Of a stretch of 64,000 bases of DNA, positions 61,382-64,000 are shown piece by piece. The notes beneath the pieces are model-generated. The model searched no databases. It worked only from the letters and a program-made list of their open reading frames with translations, and had not been told where the DNA came from. This stretch comes from Mycobacterium sp. NS-7484 (GTDB taxonomy: Bacteria > Actinomycetota > Actinomycetes > Mycobacteriales > Mycobacteriaceae), in NCBI RefSeq assembly GCF_001953975.1, contig NZ_MBEJ01000090.1, forward strand, positions 34,465 to 98,464, in the 5' to 3' direction. Each line of letters begins with the position of its first letter. Within the stretch, counting starts at the first letter, position 1. Both the position numbers and the translations under genes were made by a program.

Positions 61382-64000
61382 TCATTGGGCCGGGGTGGTG
61401 GCGGTGTGCTGCGTCAGGGCGCGCACCGACGGCGCCTCGAACAGCGTCAACATCGTCAATTCGACGTCGAGGGCGGCGTTGATTGCGGCGATGGCCCGCA
61501 TCGCCGACAGCGAATCGCCGCCCAGATCGAAGAACGACTCCTGGACCCCGACCCGGTCCAGGCCCAGCACCTCGGCGAAGATGCTGGCCACAATCTGCTC
61601 GATCAAGCTCGCCGGCGGGCAATAGGGGCAATCGGCATCGTCTAGGACCGGTGCCGGCACCGCATCACGCCGTTCCGGCCGATTGGACTGTGCCGGTTCG
61701 GTTTCCAGCACACCCAGAGACAGCAAGCGGCGCCCGGGGTGGGTTGTCATCGCCACCAGCACCTGTGTGAACCGCTCGATCAACGCATCGATACTGTCCG
61801 CATCGAACACATCGGTGTCGTATTGCACCCGGAGTTCCAATTCGCGGCCGGGGCCGGCCTGCACCGCGATCGGATAGTGGTAGAAATCGCGGCTGCTGAA
61901 ACCGGTGATGGTCAACCCCTCGGTATCCCGCGGCGTGCCGGTATCGGTCGGATAGTTCTCGTACACGAAGACCGTGTCGAACAATCTGTCTTGACCGGTG
62001 ATGCGATGAATATCGCTGAGCGCCACGTGTTGGTGCTCGAGGGTGTCGTTGTGGGCACTCTGCAGTTGATCCAACAGGTCGGCTGTCGTCGCCGCCGGTG
62101 TGATGGTCGCCCGCACGGGCACGGTGTTGATCAACAGCCCGAGCATCGACTCCGCCCCCTCCACCTCGGGTGAGCGACCCGACACCACGGTGCCGAAGGC
62201 GACATCGTGCTGACCACTCAGGGAACTCAACAACAACGCCCACGCGCCCTGCAGCACAATGTTGACCGTCGTGCGATGTGCGCGCGCCAGCTTGGTGATG
62301 GCGCGGGTGGTCTTGGCCGGTACCCGGAACGACGTGACGCTGCGGTGTCCGAGCCGCAACTTTTGCGGCGGGCCGAGGAGAATCGGGGTCTCGAAACCGG
62401 CCAGCACCTCGCGCCATGCGGCGTGGGCGGCGTCGTGATCCCGTTCGGCCAGCCAGGTCATGAAACTGCGATACGACGACGCCGCCGGCAGCCGGATTCC
62501 GTGGTACCCGGCGAAGATCTCCTGCATCAGCAGCGGCATCGACCAACCGTCGAGGACGATGTGGTGATTGGTCAGCACGAACCGATGCTCGTGATCGGAG
62601 TGGCGGATGAGGGCAGCCCGGAAGGCGGGCTCGTTCTCCAGGTCGCATACCGCCGCGCGTTCGGCCGAGCAGATCAGTCGAATCTGCTCGTCGACATCGA
62701 TATCAGCGCCCGCGTGGGCGTCACCGCCGTCGGCGGTCAGATCGAGATACCGCCACGGCGCGACCGGGTCGGCGGGGATCACCTGAACCGGCTGCTCGAA
62801 CTGCGGGCAGAACCGCGCTGCCAGATGCGGATGCCGGTCGACGACGGCCTGCACCGCCTCGCGGAGCCGGTGCACGTCCAGCGGACCGCTCAATGCCATG
62901 TCCAGCTGCACCGCATACACGTCGTCGCCGGAACACTTCGCGATGCCGGCGTGGTAGAGAAGCCCCTGCTGCAAGGGAGTGAGCGGCAGGATGTCGGCGA
63001 CGGGGAAATCCTTGTGCAGCACGTCGATCTGCTGCTGGCTCAACCTGACCGGCACGATGTCCGACGGAGTCAGCCCTCCCCCGCCCCGGCGAACATGGGC
63101 ACACATGCCCGCCAGTGCGTCGAACCACAACCGGCTGACCCGGGTGACCGCAGTGCGGTCCAGGGCCGAGGTGGCCCACGTCCAGGTGGCGTTGAGGTGT
63201 GGCCCGGTGTCGGTGTCGACGGTGACCGCATTGAGTTCCACGGAATGCGCGAGAGGTATGGACATCTCTCCCGCTGCGCCGGTCGTCGACAGGTTTCCCT
63301 GGCCGAAGCGCCACACGTCCCCCGACGCAAATGCGGCGGGTGAACCCAGCCGGCCGAGATAGTTGAACCCGATGACCGGATCCCCTCCGGCAAGGTCTAC
63401 GTCGGGGTTGAGGTAGCGCAGGAGTCCGTAGGTGAGGCCGTCGGGTTGGTTGCGTAGTTGTTCTTTGGCGTCTTTGATGATTGTGCCGAGGGCGGGGTCG
63501 CCGGCGACGACTTGGGTCCAGCGCAGTTCGCCTGGTGTGAGGGCGACGGGGTATTTGGCGGTGAACCAGCCGATCGTGCGGGACAGGTCGACGTCGCGCC
63601 CGGAGTCCCCGGCCAACTCTGCCATTTCCTCGTGGCGCCCATGGCTTTCCACGTCGATGGCGATGGCCCCACCGCCGGTCCCGAGGTACTGCGCCCACGC
63701 CAGGGCGAACGCGATCAGCAGGATCTCCTGCACCCCGGCGTGAAACGCCGCGGGCACCTCACCGAGCAACATGTGGGTGGTCTCGGCATCCAGGAACTCC
63801 GACAAATATCCGGCCGTGGCGAAGGTGTCGTCGGCCGGTTTGGGCGCCGGCAGCGCCGCCGGGATCGTGGCCACTCGCTGCCAGGCTGCTGTGTGGCCAA
63901 CCACGTCGGGGTGGCGAGCGCACTGGTCGAGTAGTTCGGCCCAGCGTGTGAATGAGGTTGTGGTGGGTGGTAGTTGGATGGGTTGGCCGCCCTGGTGTTG
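61382..64000 (-). CDS. Non-ribosomal peptide synthetase, C-terminal part (E-C-PCP, 5' end outside window)
   Basis: The last 872 residues of a larger NRPS; its frame is open to the window edge. Residues 1-300 are the second part of an epimerisation domain (ESHGRHEE, RTIGWFTAKYPV, FNYLGR). About 325-760 is a condensation domain, starting ILPLTPLQQGLLYHAG with the active HHIVLDG near 477. A carrier domain follows (FFDLGGDSLSAMR near 827). No adenylation domain lies between condensation and carrier, and no thioesterase follows. The product is unknown; glycopeptidolipid-type and siderophore synthetases are candidates in mycobacteria. Confidence 0.92.
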   Translation of the reverse strand, partial: QHQGGQPIQLPPTTTSFTRWAELLDQCARHPDVVGHTAAWQRVATIPAALPAPKPADDTFATAGYLSEFLDAETTHMLLGEVPAAFHAGVQEILLIAFALAWAQYLGTGGGAIAIDVESHGRHEEMAELAGDSGRDVDLSRTIGWFTAKYPVALTPGELRWTQVVAGDPALGTIIKDAKEQLRNQPDGLTYGLLRYLNPDVDLAGGDPVIGFNYLGRLGSPAAFASGDVWRFGQGNLSTTGAAGEMSIPLAHSVELNAVTVDTDTGPHLNATWTWATSALDRTAVTRVSRLWFDALAGMCAHVRRGGGGLTPSDIVPVRLSQQQIDVLHKDFPVADILPLTPLQQGLLYHAGIAKCSGDDVYAVQLDMALSGPLDVHRLREAVQAVVDRHPHLAARFCPQFEQPVQVIPADPVAPWRYLDLTADGGDAHAGADIDVDEQIRLICSAERAAVCDLENEPAFRAALIRHSDHEHRFVLTNHHIVLDGWSMPLLMQEIFAGYHGIRLPAASSYRSFMTWLAERDHDAAHAAWREVLAGFETPILLGPPQKLRLGHRSVTSFRVPAKTTRAITKLARAHRTTVNIVLQGAWALLLSSLSGQHDVAFGTVVSGRSPEVEGAESMLGLLINTVPVRATITPAATTADLLDQLQSAHNDTLEHQHVALSDIHRITGQDRLFDTVFVYENYPTDTGTPRDTEGLTITGFSSRDFYHYPIAVQAGPGRELELRVQYDTDVFDADSIDALIERFTQVLVAMTTHPGRRLLSLGVLETEPAQSNRPERRDAVPAPVLDDADCPYCPPASLIEQIVASIFAEVLGLDRVGVQESFFDLGGDSLSAMRAIAAINAALDVELTMLTLFEAPSVRALTQHTATTPAQ

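Overview
The window looks like chromosome from a rapidly growing mycobacterium (Mycolicibacterium type). The evidence is uniformly high GC, GTG/TTG starts and ATGA gene overlaps, an MPT63-family secreted antigen, a PdtaR-type ANTAR regulator, an F420-type LLM oxidoreductase, a CadI/ArsI heavy-metal protein and a large NRPS. The species cannot be named from the sequence alone. No phage, IS element, rRNA or CRISPR array was seen.

Layout. 0-6.5 kb: end of an HtrA/PepD-like protease, DUF488 protein, MBL-fold hydrolase, a two-gene unit (AbrB-like small protein plus nucleotidyl-cyclase-like protein) behind tandem operators, and a divergent IclR/TauD-dioxygenase pair. 5.5-12.6 kb: a coenzyme-B12-dependent diol dehydratase locus with PucR regulator, APC permease, fused alpha-beta dehydratase, gamma subunit and the large reactivase subunit. 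12.6-16 kb: secreted proteins (MPT63-like, CBM2, LGFP lipoprotein), a coiled-coil protein and a DHFR-like protein. 16-18 kb: arsenic island (Acr3, ArsI/CadI, divergent ArsR with a two-armed operator). 18-23.6 kb: GMC oxidoreductase, DUF4304, LLM oxidoreductase, XRE regulator, membrane protein, YaeQ. 23.7-26.4 kb: a toxin-antitoxin island with two complete and two eroded modules and unusual short inverted repeats. 26.7-31.1 kb: proline-rich lipoprotein, VOC protein, and a BtuFCD-like ABC importer preceded by a cobalamin riboswitch. 31.2-38.8 kb: small secreted proteins, TrpB2, SnoaL-like protein, alpha/beta hydrolase, MFS pump. 38.9-43.2 kb: PotABCD-like polyamine ABC operon. 43.2-46.6 kb: TetR-EamA facing a Rieske oxygenase and an NTF2-like small partner. 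46.6-50.1 kb: M42 peptidase, thioesterase, DoxX and RDD membrane proteins. 50.1-52.9 kb: gluconate permease, kinase and regulator. 53-59.3 kb: SCO6745-type protein, YnfA and a branched-chain amino-acid LivJHMGF system. 59.4-64 kb: PdtaR, a tRNA-Leu(CAA), two small membrane-protein genes and the 3' end of an NRPS gene.

The most interesting system is the B12-dependent dehydratase. All catalytic and calcium-ligating residues known from the Klebsiella enzyme can be found at a constant offset of 12, but the two positions that limit substrate size (Ser301 and Gln336) are Asp and Ser. With an APC (amine/amino-acid type) permease next door, no shell proteins and no small reactivase subunit, it may act on a substrate other than glycerol or propanediol. 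The riboswitch-controlled cobalamin importer about 18 kb away is a plausible cofactor supply. Also notable are an NRPS ending C-PCP with no adenylation domain between, and a VapC-like toxin whose third catalytic Asp is Tyr.
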